Shown one piece after another: positions 11,798 to 23,459 of a DNA stretch of 64,000 nucleotides. A program made the translations under genes and the position numbers. The DNA is from Sambucus nigra (taxonomy: Eukaryota > Streptophyta > Magnoliopsida > Dipsacales > Adoxaceae), in NCBI GenBank assembly GCA_949130495.1, contig CASBWL010000411.1, forward strand, positions 62,001 through 126,000. The letters run 5' to 3'. The number at the start of each line of letters is the position of its first letter. Positions within the stretch are counted from its first letter, which is position 1. The notes under the pieces are model-generated. The model was given only the letters and a program-made list of their open reading frames with translations. It did no database searches and was not told where the DNA came from.

Positions 11798-12080
11798 CGA
11801 GTAGTTATGGTAGTGATGGTACTGGCTTACTTGATTCTAATTCTTTCGTTGCTAAAGCCAAGATCATTGTTTGTTTTATAGGGTCAACCACATCCAAGGA
11901 CGTTAGAACAGGTCAGCCCGTAGGCAACATTCCTCGCGTCCACACATGTTCACATTGTGGTAGAAAAGGTCTCCTTATATATTTTTATTATGATCTTGGA
12001 AGAGCTCTTAGGAAGTTGAAGTCTAGTGTCATCATAGTTTCCAAACCCCAATGCATTAGGTATTCATCTATTTGGGGTTA
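11798..12080 (+). pseudogene. Copia A gag C-terminus with zinc-finger remnant
   Basis: The plus strand encodes a gag tail with a C-x2-C-type knuckle, CSHCGRKGLLIYFYYD, where the usual form is CxxCxxxGHxxxxC; the H is replaced by L and the last C by Y. It continues as VSKPQCIRYSSIWG and a stop. The minus-strand element C has the matching VTIIPKSQ and IWVRN, and element H has VCVRRSDLV. The tail passes straight into noncoding sequence with no pol. Gag would form the particle and bind RNA. The N-terminal part is missing to the left of the LINE. Confidence 0.72.
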
Positions 12081-13429
12081 GGAAATTCGTTTTGGAGACG
12101 CTAGATGTTAGACTTGTTAATTTTTGCATGCTTGCACATGACTCTTCACATGATATATCTTATGGATGATTGCTTGTGTGATTTTGTTTGTCATGCTCTA
12201 GTTGTGCTTCATGATATATATTTACTAGTGTTATGACATGTCTATTTTTTATATTTTTCTTTTTTCTTTTATTGAGTCACTATTGGAAAAATACAAAAAG
12301 ATTTTATTTTGATAAAGTTTTTGAAAAATACAAAAAGATTTTCTTGTGTATTTTAGTTTTACACATTAGGTGTGGCATATTAGTGTGTTTGAGTCCAATT
12401 CACTCTGTACTTTCCATGTGTCTAGGACATTTGGCTACAATTATAAATACTCAGATTGTTCTTAATCATGCTTGCGTGGAGTTGTTTTGAACTTGATTTT
12501 CTTTATAGATTCGACTTTGTATATGCCTCCGCACACACATGCACGAGCTTTTTGAACGTTAACTTCACATGTATATTTGAGCTTTGTGAGATGTTCTCCC
12601 GTCAATTTTGTCATCTATATATTTTGTGAGGGTGCACAGTAAACGTTTACGAAAGGAGCAAATTTCATTTGCGAGAAAGCCACCGTTGGCATGAGCCTAA
12701 TGAAAACATTAAAGACAATTAAAAAAAAAATCCAAGGCTAAAATGTTTAGTTTATTTGATATTTCAAAAGCAATATATTCAAAAGAATCTAGAAAAGAAA
12801 AGAAAATGTGGTATATGTTTATCTTTTTAGGGAATTTAGTTTAAGACCAGGGGGTTTGCACAATAAATCCTAATTATGCTTATTTTGTCATAACACTATT
12901 GATTTGTAAAATCATCAATATTCTAGGCTTATGTGCAATGTACTTGTTTGTTCATTAAGTTAACTTTATCTTATCACTTTAGATTTTAATCGTACTTTGA
13001 TAAAGTTATGCGGTCAATCAGAACATACTGAACATATTTGAATGTTTGGGTCATAACTCATTTGCATCTAGTTCACACCCATTCATTCCATCCCACTTGT
13101 TTAGACACATCGATACTATGCTAGTCTGCAAATCTTAGATGTTTTGTGTCGAGTTTTGTGGTAGTTTATACCTATATATGCATGTTGAATTTTCATTGGT
13201 GTATTTTCCATATGTTATATATGGTATTGTGTTTTGAGTCATTTTTGTTTACTTATAGTCTATGGCTGTCATACGATTGATCATAGTTTGGATTATATGT
13301 GCTTGAGTTGCCATGTTGCATGTTTGATATACTTTACACCGTTGCATGATTTATTCCCATATCCCTTACTTACAAACGGTATCTTATGATCACATATTTA
13401 GGGGGAGATTTGGTTTTGGGAGAGTAATT
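11798..13429 (+). mobile_element. Copia element A, internal part (left half)
   Basis: A gag tail (11798-12080) is followed directly by the noncoding 3' internal region seen in all copia copies of this window. Landmarks are two copies of an AAAATACAAAAAGATTTT-like motif (about 12290-12345) and the conserved hairpin block (12646-12700). Protease, integrase and RT are absent. It stops at 13429, where the CACTA begins, and appears to resume at about 27240 with the polypurine tract and 3' LTR. Confidence 0.78.
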
Positions 13430-13690
13430 CACAACACCAAAACTGTCGGATTGTCACGATCATTGACTGTGACAAGTCAAACTTGTTACGGTCATTGACC
13501 GTGATAAGTTCATTAGACTTGTCACGGTCCTGTCACGGTCTTTGACCTTGACAAGTTTTTTCACGGTTAAAAACCGTAACAAACCCGTGGCGAACCTACA
13601 AAATTGTCACGGTCAAAGACCGTGACAAGTTTATTTATCATGAACTTATCACGGTCTTTGACCATGACAAATTTGGGAAGAATCGAAAAA
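13430..13690. repeat. CACTA terminal and subterminal repeats
   Basis: Direct and inverted copies of TTGTCACGGTC occur at short intervals. One is a perfect palindrome: TTGTCACGGTC at 13604-13614, spacer AAA, and GACCGTGACAA at 13618-13628. In En/Spm-type elements such motifs are binding sites for the TNPA-class protein. Confidence 0.85.
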
Positions 13691-13989
13691 AAAATTATTG
13701 GGCAGTATGGCTACTGCCACTGCCTAACAGTATATTTGTACCTGTTATAGCAAAATTGTACCTGTTCAAACAGCTTATATCCAAATAAAATAGAAAGAAT
13801 GCACCAAATCATTACATATATAATTCAATATCCAAACCAAAATGTAACAAATCAAAACAATACAAATATAATCCAAGTGTCCAAGTAAAATATATACAAA
13901 TAATGTCATAGAGTCTGGGGTAGGTTGAATGAAGAAGGAAGGCCACACAATATACGCATTGATACACACCTAAATATGTGTCACGCCGC

Positions 13990-15336
13990 ATTATTCACAC
14001 CACCACAATGGGAAGTTCCCCTTTTTGGGTATCACATGCGTGACGAGCACCTTGGCCTCGATGTTTTGAAGGAGAGGTCCATGAACCGGCATACCCGGGA
14101 TGGTTATGGAGTCCCTTAACCCCCTAGTTATCCGTTGTCCATCATATATATCGAGTAAAAACACACTCGGCCAATTGATTGTTGACATAGGCCGCTCGAC
14201 GGGAGACAAGATGGGAACTGGATCATTATGCGGCAAGTTCGTGTGTATCGGTGATGAATTAGTGACGTCCACGTCCTCATCCTCGTCCACCTCCTCGTCC
14301 ACCGCCTTCTCCTTCCCATTGCCCTTGCCCTTGCCCAAATCACGCTTCATGAAGGTGTACATATCTAGGACCGTCGCCTCTAACCTTGGTAGCTTCGTGT
14401 CATGCATGTCCACCTAACGAGCCAACCCGGTGTTGCTCGTCTCTATTTTGATGATCCTAAACTTGCCCACCCGCGAGCTCACCCCCCAGTACTTCCCTTG
14501 CGATCAATGCTGAGCACTTAGCTGTGTTCGTCCGTAGCCAAAGATGCCTTGTCTGCATCAGACTGCGACTCATGCACTTCCTTAAGCTTTGCCTGAAACG
14601 ATAAAAAATACACGATTAGTTAATTAAGTAAATAAAAAATCATAACATAATTAACAAAAATTAAAAATTTATAACTTACAATCATGTGCACGACACTCGA
14701 GGACACCTCTTTGTCCTTACCCTTCTTTGTTCGAATTGCCACATAGGCATCGAGCCTATGTGGCCTACCCCCAGGGCCACTCCCCGCCCCCTGAAATAAA
14801 ATAATGCAAAATTAGTAAGTAACGCAAAATAAAATAATGCTGAATAACATAAAACTATAATTATAGAAAGGTAAAAACTTACCATCCTGTGCTCCACCTC
14901 GGCGTAAGACGTCCGACCGGAGTAGTGCACGTCCGACTTTTTCGCTCGATTTTCCCTCCCTGATTGATGAGATGCCAATTGTCGCTCCTCGATCTCATTG
15001 TAGACGAACTTTTGCCACTATGCCAATGCGTTACTTGTAGTGCCACCTAAATATAAATATAAATATAAATATAAATATAAATATAAATATAAATATAAAT
15101 ACATTACATGTAGTTCCGCCTAAATAGCCAACTTGAGCTCATTTTCCACCTCCCTCCAATTAGTGTACCCTGGGCCGATCATCGTCTTCACCAGCTCGAG
15201 GGATCTAGCCAATATTCCCGTATTCTTCTCAATGACCGATCCCAATTTTGGGAGCCTAGGGGCCGAGGAGCCCTCGTCACCTCCGTTGCCGCCAAGCCCC
15301 GAAGAAGATATTTTTTGTAAAAATTGTTGTTATTAG
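13990..15336 (-). pseudogene. CACTA second gene, PTTA / TNP1-like (Transposase_24)
   Basis: Minus-strand exons can be traced. The first (about 15336-15133) contains LVKTMIGPGYTNWREVENEL. The next (about 14990-14880) contains NEIEERQLASHQSG and KSDVHYSGRTSYAEVEHRM, the typical Transposase_24 pattern with its HxxGRxS(Y/F)A core. A third has GPGGRPHRLDAYVAI (about 14790-14730). The last (14413-13990) has an acidic run, DEEVDEDEDVDV, and ends with PLWWCE and a stop. Introns are likely at about 14880-14792 and 14685-14595. TNP1-type proteins bind the subterminal repeats and help transposition. An in-frame stop near 14521 in the reading EHS-stop and frame breaks around 14420-14520 suggest it is no longer functional, though a missed intron is possible. 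Confidence 0.65.
15046..15102. repeat. (AAATAT)n microsatellite
   Basis: About nine copies of a hexamer AAATAT lie inside a probable intron of the PTTA-like gene. Confidence 0.9.
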
Positions 15337-15639
15337 TACAAATCCAAATGAATGAGAAGAATAAAAAGCACTAACCATATTTTAATAAAACACTGGCAAC
15401 TTTGAATTAATGCGCTAAACTGATTAAGTACAAATGAATTAAAAGCATTAAACTGATGTCTGATAATAATAAAACACTAGAATAATACACCAACTGGACA
15501 TGGACTTTGAATTAATGCTTAAGAATTAAATCTAAGTATTACATGCAGTAAACTGATCAAGTACAAATGAATTAAAAGCATTAAACTAATGTCTGATAAT
15601 TAGAATACTTATTACAAATCTAAAAATTATTTCAAATTC

Positions 15640-18514
15640 GGGTTATCATAAAAAATGGAATGATATTCGGTAGGAACAGCCTAGTCATCCACACTAATCT
15701 TTAGACGCTTTGGTGCATGTATGACGATCGACCAAATATCGTTTTTGATATACTCCGAGTAAAACACTTGCTTGACCTTTTGAAATGCACAAACAAACGG
15801 CTCATCGCTCGCGTGTTCGTTGCTCTTCAACTTGGACGAGTCAACCATGATAAAATTGATGCCAGGATCAACTTTACAAGCATTTTTATCCTCAACTCTT
15901 ACCTAATCACAGGAAAATACAACCTCTTTGAATCTTACATAGTCTAGTTCAAATATATTTCAAATTACACCATAGTAAGTCATTTCAGCTTCAACAAGGT
16001 TTTTATCTTTCGCGCTCACTCGAAAGAAAGTACTAGCCTTGTATGAAATGCCCAAGTTTTGTACATTTGTACTTTCCTCGTACACCCTTGCACCGAGTAC
16101 GTGACCTTTCAATCGATACTTTTTGTACTCTTGTGCCATGAACAAGGGTCCAGTGGCTAGACGAGCAATCCTTGAAGTTGTATCACCCGTCTTTAAGAGT
16201 TGAGAATATAGATAAATTAATTAGGTTAGTTGTAAAGTTTTATTATAATGTAACATTATATAACAACCATTTTCATTATAATTGCCTCGTGTGACAACCA
16301 CAACCTAAACTCGTTGTCTGATTGTGCTATTATTTTTCGTCTTTTATTGTTCTCACATGCTTCCTATTTTCTTCTTAAAATTAATGTGACGGAAATATTA
16401 CCAAATTAATCATGTATAAAATAATCTAAAATAATGTAAAACTTAAAATAATTTAAAATTGCGTTTTCCATTCTTCGATATCTTCATGTGTGTCAAATAG
16501 ATAACGAGCTACTTGTTTATTTTGCAAACACGTTAATTTCACTCGTTTGTCCATCACATGACCACCCTCATCGACGAACTCATCAATATCATCAACGCTG
16601 GTCGAGTTAGGCATATATTCCCGAGTATAGATTCATGACTCCACGGTTATGTATTCCTCTGCAATTGATCTTGCAATGTATCGTGTATTCTTGACGTAAT
16701 CTTTAAAAAAATTCATCAATCTTTCAAACGGATACATCCACCGATATCTAACTGGACCAAAAATAAGTGCCTCGTCGCATAGGTGTACCAACAAGTGAAC
16801 GCTTATCTCAAAGAATGATAGGGGAAAGTACTTCTCCGACACACGAATCGCTTCATTACCGCTAATTTTGCGGCCACTATGTGTTCTCAATTGACTACCT
16901 TCTCAAATAAAAGTGAGAAGCAGATACTAATTTGCATAATAGGCCTCCGCAAATCCTTGTTCTTGGAGAAACAATTCTTAAACAATAGAGGAACCAATTT
17001 CATGATCGCATGCCAATCGTGGGACTTACACTTATGTAAATCATGGGTTGCATAATTCCCAATCTTTTGAAAGTTGGACGAAAAATTATATGGAACTTCA
17101 AATTATATATCGTGTCTAAAAGCACCTTCCTTTCCTCTCTCATCAAAGTAAACACCCCAGGGAGAATTATTGTCCTTCCCCCACTATCTTCTTTCAACCA
17201 TAGTTGTGGCTTAAGTTTCACCGATTTAAGGTATTTTCGTGCATTTTCTCCATCCTTCGAATGACTCCCCCAAGGCATGTACCCACAATATGTTCATAGA
17301 TGTTCTTCTATGCGTGCATCACTTCCAATACATGGCGTACCGAGTTATTCATCTAATAAGGCAAGTCAAATAAAATTGACCTCATAGACCATGCCTTTCT
17401 TATCTCAGTTTCATTCCCAGTTGGGAGTCTTCTTATATTTGACATTCTTAAATTTAGGATTCTTACCTAGCATATTAGGTCCACAATCAGAAGATTTACT
17501 TTCAATTTGTTTTCTCGGTGCTAGCCTATGCTCAACTGCGACCAATAAAAAATTGGAACCTTTATCAAATATGAAACTATGAACGGGGGTAAAAATCTCC
17601 TATGGCAATGGTATACATTTTTTGAGTTAGTGGGGAGACGAAGAGATTCAGTCTCCTCTCCAAAATAAGACACCCCAAAAAACCATACACTACACAACCG
17701 GATAATGTTCCATAAGCTGGAAAGTCATGAATTGCCCGCATCAATATAGCTTTCAGTGTAAACTCTTCTTTTCTAAAAGTGTCAAATGCTTGCACACCCT
17801 CTTCCCACAACTCATTTAATTCTTCTACCAAATGAGCCAGGTAGACATCGATGTCACCACTAGGTGCCTTTGGTCCAAGTATCAACAAAGACAACATCAA
17901 AAATTCAGGTCTCATACACTGTGAAGGAGGGAGGTTGAGTGGGACTAGGATCACTGGCCATACACTCTAATTGGTGCTTAAATTTCCAAATCAATTGAAA
18001 CCATCTGTTGATATTGCCAAACGAATGTTACGCTATTCTCGAGCAAAATCGAGATACTCATTACTCATCCTCCTTCAAGATATAGAATCAATAGGATGAT
18101 GCATAAGATTATCCCCTACTTTTGCCCTAGCATGCCAGGTCATTGCCTTTGCTATCCATGGTAATGTGAAAAATCGCTTTAATCTAGGCCCAATGAGAAA
18201 ATATTTCAACACTTTTTGAGGCACTTTTGAGCTTGTGCCTTCCTCTCCAGTAGATTGGACATATCTAGGTTCATCGTATAACGAATATCGATTGAGATTT
18301 TCATACATCTTTCGATATAGTATGCAGTCATACACACAAGTATGAATCGATTTATACTTCATTCTCAAACCTTTCAAACTGTTCTTTATAATAGGATAGT
18401 TGTTTGGAAGCGTATTCTCCTTGGGTAGCAATCCCTTCACCCACTTTAGAATTCCTGTCATGTTATTGCCAGATAAATCGTATTGGGTCTTCAAACTATA
18501 TAAACCAACCATGG
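15640..18514 (-). pseudogene. CACTA TNP2 transposase, C-terminal two-thirds
   Basis: Minus-strand domains follow the TNP2 order. The Transposase_21 core spans about 18512-17580, with KVLKYFLIGPRLKRFF, MTWHARAK, LILGPKAPSGDIDVYL, LVEELNELWEEGV and AILMRAIHDFPAYGTLSG. DUF4218 is at about 16890-16630, with YFPLSFFEISVHLLVHL, DEALIFGPVRYRWMYPFER and SIAEEYITVES. DUF4216 is at about 16145-15640, with YYGVI, FELDYV and PFVCAFQKVKQVFYSEYI. The protein would cut and join CACTA ends. Several stops interrupt the reading, and the gene is cut at 18514 by the gypsy insertion. Its N-terminal part lies at 25118-25620. Confidence 0.88.
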
Positions 18515-19104
18515 TGTTGATACCAAATTTAATCTGCTGACGTGGACCAATAATAAGAAGACACGTGTCGATCTACATGGCACAATGACCAATTTATCTT
18601 CGCTCCGAGGAACAGATCTCTCCGAGGAACTCATATGCTCCGAGGAACAGACCTCCCCGAGGAACTCTTGAATACCAGGAAGCTCAGGCGGTTCGAGCTA
18701 CTCAGACGGTCCGAGCTGCATCTCGACCACAGCATTGATTGCCAGAATACCAACAGTTCAAACTGTTCATTGACTGCTTATCATCTTGACGCACACGCTT
18801 GAAGAGCATTAAATGAGTTACCCTTTCATATGTATAAATAGCCTCAAGGACCTTTCATATGTATATCATTTAATGTATCGACCCTTTCGTGTACAGCCTC
18901 AAGGCTATAAATACCTTGTATCACCCTCATTCAAAGGGACCGGAATTTCTTGAGAGAACTTGTAATCAAGAATTCCACAAACACTCAGCAATAACATAAC
19001 AGTGGACGTAGGCTTTATTCCTAGCCGAACCACTTTAAAAATCTTTGTCTTATTTATTTATCTGTGATTGAAAAATTAGAGCGATCTAGTTTTTTACATC
19101 AACA
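18515..19104 (+). repeat. 5' LTR of the gypsy element
   Basis: 590 bases, TG...CA. Four copies of CCGAGGAAC lie at about 18604-18666 in U3 and a TATA box at 18906-18913 (GGCTATAAATACC). A repeated CCTTTCATATGTATA segment lies between them. Confidence 0.95.
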
Positions 19105-19107
19105 GAT

Positions 19108-19126
19108 TGGCGCCGTCTGTGGGAAC
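19108..19126 (+). promoter_or_regulatory. Primer-binding site of the gypsy element
   Basis: TGGCGCCGTCTGTGGGAAC begins three bases after the 5' LTR. The TGGCGCC start is typical of gypsy elements; I did not assign the tRNA. Confidence 0.75.
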
Positions 19127-20900
19127 GTGTTACAAGCGTTGTTCTCCACTAAAAGCTAAGTTTTTATTTTCTCTACGTATAATCAATTATACATAAATCT
19201 TTTGATTCAATAATGATTTTTATGTTTATATACATAAATTAATTGTCTAATTTTTATCTGCAAAATGTTGCATATCATGATTTTTAAATCATAAATGTTA
19301 GATTAATTCTTATTTATAAATCTGAAAAATAATGGATTTCATAAATCATAAATTTTTGCTTGATTCTCAAGTTTCTATTTTATATCATGGAATAAATATT
19401 TTAAATGATTACATATGCCAATATATACGACGATGATAAGATTTGATCATTTTCATTGTTGATTTTGAAATAAATTTTGTAAGATATTTGATGTCTATTC
19501 AAATTCCCATCATATTTTTAATAAAAGAATGGGAAAAGGTTAAAGACAATGAAAAGTCTTCTCATGGAAATCATGACCCATATATATTCTCTCTCTCTTC
19601 AAGTTTGAGTCTATTTGCATTCACTTTTATGAACTATATACTTAATTTGGTTCATCTTCCATCTATGTCAATAAAGTCAAATTGATTGATTTTTTATATA
19701 AATTTGGGAATAGGAAGGGATCAATATAAAAAATAATTTTCTCTCACCTGAAAAATCATTACCCACCTCTTGTAAAAGAGGATCAGTAAAACAATCATGA
19801 CCATATCAAGACTTTGGGCACAAATTTGATATGTTGGCCCCTCGTTCATCACATCACAAGGTTTCTTTGTCGAAATCACACGATCTAGTGGGTTATATAT
19901 TTATTCATCTAATTAACATTCTTAAGGCTTAAGTTCTTTTTAACTTATGATCACCCCAAAAAATATTTTTAAACAGCAACTAATACCTGATTAGTTGTTG
20001 GAGATTAAATACCTTTACGTCTTATTTATGATGCATATTTGATAATAATTTGTCCATTTCACACACATTTGGCATATTATTTTATATTTTGAAATTTTTA
20101 TGTTGATACATATCATATATTGATTGGATGAGTAAATTATTCTCATGACTAATCAATTCAGCCTACACATATGGTAGAGCAAATTATTAATTTTTACAGG
20201 CACAAGGTTCAATGCCGACGAATGCTGAAGCACAAATTATTCTATATCCATTCGGATTCATATTTTATATTTATCTCAGCATGGAGCTTGAAAAATTTCT
20301 TCTCTCTATATATATTCGGCTCCGAGGAAAAGCTACAACAGTTATTATATTTCACCCCCAACGGATAGTTGGTCGGGGTAATTCTTATTTATATTCAAGC
20401 CCAGATATCTGCTCCAGCACAAATTATTCTATATATCCATTGGGATTCATATTCTATATTCATCTCAACATGGAGCACGGCGAGATACTTATTATCATAT
20501 TCAGCTCTGAGGAGAACTGTAACATTTATTATATTTCACCCCCAACGGATAGTTGGTCGGGGTAATTCTTATTTATATGCAGGCCCAGCAAAGTTCTCGG
20601 CCATATTCTTATATTCTGGAAAATATTATTCTTATTCGGCATTCTGCAATTATGCCTCGACAGGATACTTATTCAGCTTTAAGGAGAATTACAAAATTCG
20701 TTCGGATAATTCTTATTTATATATTCAGGCCTGACAACGTTCTCGGCCATATTATTATGTTCTGAAAGATCTTATTCTTGTTCGGCATTATATGATTCTA
20801 CCTCGACTGATCGGCGAGGCACTTTATTATTTTTAATTATTCTTTATATCTATTTGGATGCATATTCTATTCTCATTTCAGCATGGAGCTCGACAAATAA
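19127..20900. other. Gypsy leader region, no supported gene
   Basis: AT-rich sequence where gag should lie. Only short frames exist, with no capsid, zinc knuckle or protease signature. Two copies of a roughly 184-bp segment containing CGGATAGTTGGTCGGGGTAA occur at about 20358 and 20542. Confidence 0.6.
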
Positions 20901-21460
20901 TTATATCTTATTCAGCTCCAAGGATGTCTCCAACATTTATTATATCTTATTCAGCTCCAAGGATGTCTCCAACATTTATTATATCTTATTCAGCTCCAAG
21001 GATGTCTCCAACATTTATTATATCTTAGCCGAGGAGGTATCCTGCATTTATTATATCTTATTCCCAACAATCTGTTGGTCATCGCCGAGGAGGTATCCTG
21101 CATTTATTATATCTTATTCCCAACAATCTGTTGGTCATCGCCGAGGAGGTATCCTGCATTTATTATATCTTATTCCCAACAATCTGTTGGTCATCGCCAA
21201 GGAGGTATCCTGCATTTATATTATCTTATTCCCAACAAATCTGTTGGTCATCGCCGAGGAGGTATCCTGTATTTATATTATATTATTCCCAACAAATCTG
21301 TTGGTCAGCGCCGAGGAAGTCTCTAGCATTTGTATTATCTTATTCCCAACAAATCTGTTGGTCAGCGCCGAGGAGGTCTCCAGTATTTATATTATCTTAT
21401 TCCCAACAATCTGTTGGTCAGCTCCGAGGAAGTCTTCATCATTTATTATCAATTACCACC
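20900..21460 (+). repeat. Two adjoining tandem arrays (39 bp and 56 bp)
   Basis: Three copies of a 39-base unit containing CAGCTCCAAGGATG (starts about 20913, 20952, 20991) run into about seven copies of a 56-57-base unit containing CAATCTGTTGGTCATCGCCG (about 21063-21440). A long open frame crosses them, but the 56-base unit shifts frame at every copy, so it is not conserved as a protein. Confidence 0.9.
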
Positions 21461-21605
21461 AACTCCGATTGGTAGATAAAATCCAACTCCGGTTGGTAGA
21501 CAAAATCCAACTCCGGTTGGTAGATAAAATCCAACTTCGGTTGCTAAAAAAAATCCAACTCCGGTTGGTAGATAAAATCCAACTCCGGTTGGTATTGGTC
21601 GATAA
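21460..21605 (+). repeat. 24-bp tandem array
   Basis: About six copies of a unit containing CCAACTCCGGTTGGTAGA. The unit has a short dyad, CCAAC...GTTGG. Confidence 0.9.
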
Positions 21606-21725
21606 ATCTCATTCAAAGTTCACATTCCACAGTTGGGGGCTTCTATTACAGATATATTTGTTCATTTGGTGGCACATTCTTATATCATCATGCAGTCGAG
21701 CATCAAATTCAACCCCGACTAATCA

Positions 21726-21930
21726 TCATTCAGGAGATATATTGAAGTTCAGGAGGAATATTGAAGTTCAGGAGGTATATTGAAGTTCAAGAGGAATATT
21801 GAAGTTCAGGAGATATATTGAAGTTCAGGAGGAATATTGAAGTTCAGGAGGTATATTGAAGTTCAGGAGGAATATTGAAGTTCAGGAGGTATATTGAAGT
21901 TCAGGAGGTATATTGAAATTCAAGAGGTGT
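21726..21930 (+). repeat. 19-bp tandem array
   Basis: About ten to eleven copies of GTTCAGGAGGTATATTGAA, in which GGTATATTG and GGAATATTG forms largely alternate, giving a 38-base dimer. Confidence 0.9.
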
Positions 21931-21939
21931 ATTCAGAAG

Positions 21940-23090
21940 TATCAGGACATGATGAAAGAAAGCAACAAGTATTCCACCGAGGAACTCTATCAGACCAGAA
22001 ATTAGAAGACAAATTGCCTATATGGAGGCTATATGTAGATGGCTCATTTTGCACTATAGGCTGTGGGGCAGGGATCGTTTTAAACAGCCCAGACGAGGTC
22101 GACATGGAATACGCCCTACGTTTCTAATTCAAAGCTTCTAATAATGAGGTTGAGTATGAGGCCATGATTGCAGGTCTTAATTTGTCAAATACTATGGAGG
22201 CACAGCAGGTTATTGTCTTCAGTGATTCTCAATTGATCGTAAACCAAATGTTGGGAATATATGCAGCCAAAGGAGAATTGATGATTAAGTATCAAGCAAA
22301 GGTGATGGAGTTAGTATCAGAATTTGTTGCTGTTCAACTGGTAAGAATATCAAGAATGGAGAATGTGAGAGCATACGCCTTGGCCCGATTAGCATCAACT
22401 ACTCGTACCGAGCTGCGAAGAACGATACCAATTGAAGTATTAGAAAGTCGGAGCATAGATGAAGACCTGGCGATGAATATTATTACCCTTGATTTAGGAC
22501 CATCTTGGATGGATCCCATTGGAGCATATATTGAGGAGGAACAATTACCGGAGGATAAGCTCGCTGCCAAGAAATGGAAGTTTAAAGCTGCTCAGTATGT
22601 ACTAATTAATGGTATTTTGTATAGACGAGGAATTATGGCAGGTTTGCAAAGATGTGTACATCCCTCCGAGGTGAAAGAATTGATTAAAGAGATCCATGAA
22701 GGGTCCTGTAGAGCCCATGTAGCAGGTCAGACACTTTTGCAAAAGGTGATGACGCAGAGATACTACTGGCCGACGATGAGAGCTGATTATATAGCTTATG
22801 CCAAGAAATATGACAAGTGCCAACGCTTTTCCTCCATCCGAAGAACTTCACAAACATTGACACCCATCATTTATCCTTGGCCATTTTCCATGTGGGGATT
22901 GATTTGGTTGGACCATTCGAGGAAGATTCAAATACCTCGTCATCGCAGTAGATTATTTTACTTAGTGGATAGAAGCTGAGCCACTTATTGACATGACATA
23001 TGAGAGGGAAGGTGTACCAATTTGTTTGGAAGAACATCATCTGCCGATATGGTCTCCCTCATGCCTTCATCACAGACCATGGAACACATT
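21940..23090 (+). pseudogene. Gypsy pol remnant: RNase H and integrase N-terminal half
   Basis: An RNase H of the RVT_3 type is seen as WRLYVDGSF, GCGAGIVLNSP, NNEVEYEAMIAGL and VFSDSQLIVNQMLG (about 22020-22260). This type is usual for the Tat-related gypsy lineage. A zinc-binding integrase start follows (about 22640-22840) with HEGSCRAHVAGQTLL and QRYYWPTM; the first zinc cysteine appears lost (KKYDKCQRF where KKCDxCQRF is usual). An integrase core fragment shows PWPFSMWG and FVWKNIICRYGLPHAFITDHG to about 23085, where a tandem array replaces the rest. A stop lies after YALRF (about 22125) and frame shifts lie near 22900-22980. RT, protease and gag are absent upstream. Confidence 0.85.
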
Positions 23091-23450
23091 TGAAGTGCTC
23101 TAAGGAGCCAAAAAGTGCTCTAAGGAGCCAAAAGCGCTCTAAGGAGCCAAAAAGTGCTATAAGTAGCCAAAAGCGCTCTAAGGAGCCAAAAGCGCTCTAA
23201 GGAGCCAAAAAGTGCTATAAGTAGCCAAAAGTGCTCTAAGGAGCCAAAAGCGCTCTAAGGAGCCAAAAAGTGCTATAAGTAGCCAAAAGCGCTCTAAGGA
23301 GCCAAAAAGTGCTCTAAGGAGCCAACCTCCTTTGGTTAGGAGGACAGCTCTAAGGAGCCAAAAAGTGCTCTAAGGAGCCAACCTCCTTTGGTTAGGAGGA
23401 CAGCTATGAGTAGCCAAAAGCTCTAAGGAGCCAAAAAACTACTCCTTTGG
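23090..23450 (+). repeat. About 20-bp tandem array replacing the rest of integrase
   Basis: Many copies of GCTCTAAGGAGCCAAAAAGT and variants with TATAAGTAGCC. Two copies of a hairpin-forming insert, CCTCCTTTGGTTAGGAGG, lie at about 23325-23400, with a third partial one near 23440. Confidence 0.92.
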
Positions 23451-23459
23451 TTAGGAGGT

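Noticed and set aside
8491..11803. CTCGAG on both sides of the LINE as a target duplication
   Set aside because: Six bases is short for a LINE and expected by chance, and the flanking sequences are unrelated.
14100..14417. Plus-strand Ser/Pro-rich open frame
   Set aside because: It is the reverse of the acidic C-terminal exon of the minus-strand CACTA PTTA-like gene.
20854..21783. A 309-residue open frame that looks like a repetitive protein
   Set aside because: It runs across tandem arrays inside a gypsy element. The 56-base unit changes frame at each copy, all forward frames are open for long stretches, and no known domain is visible.
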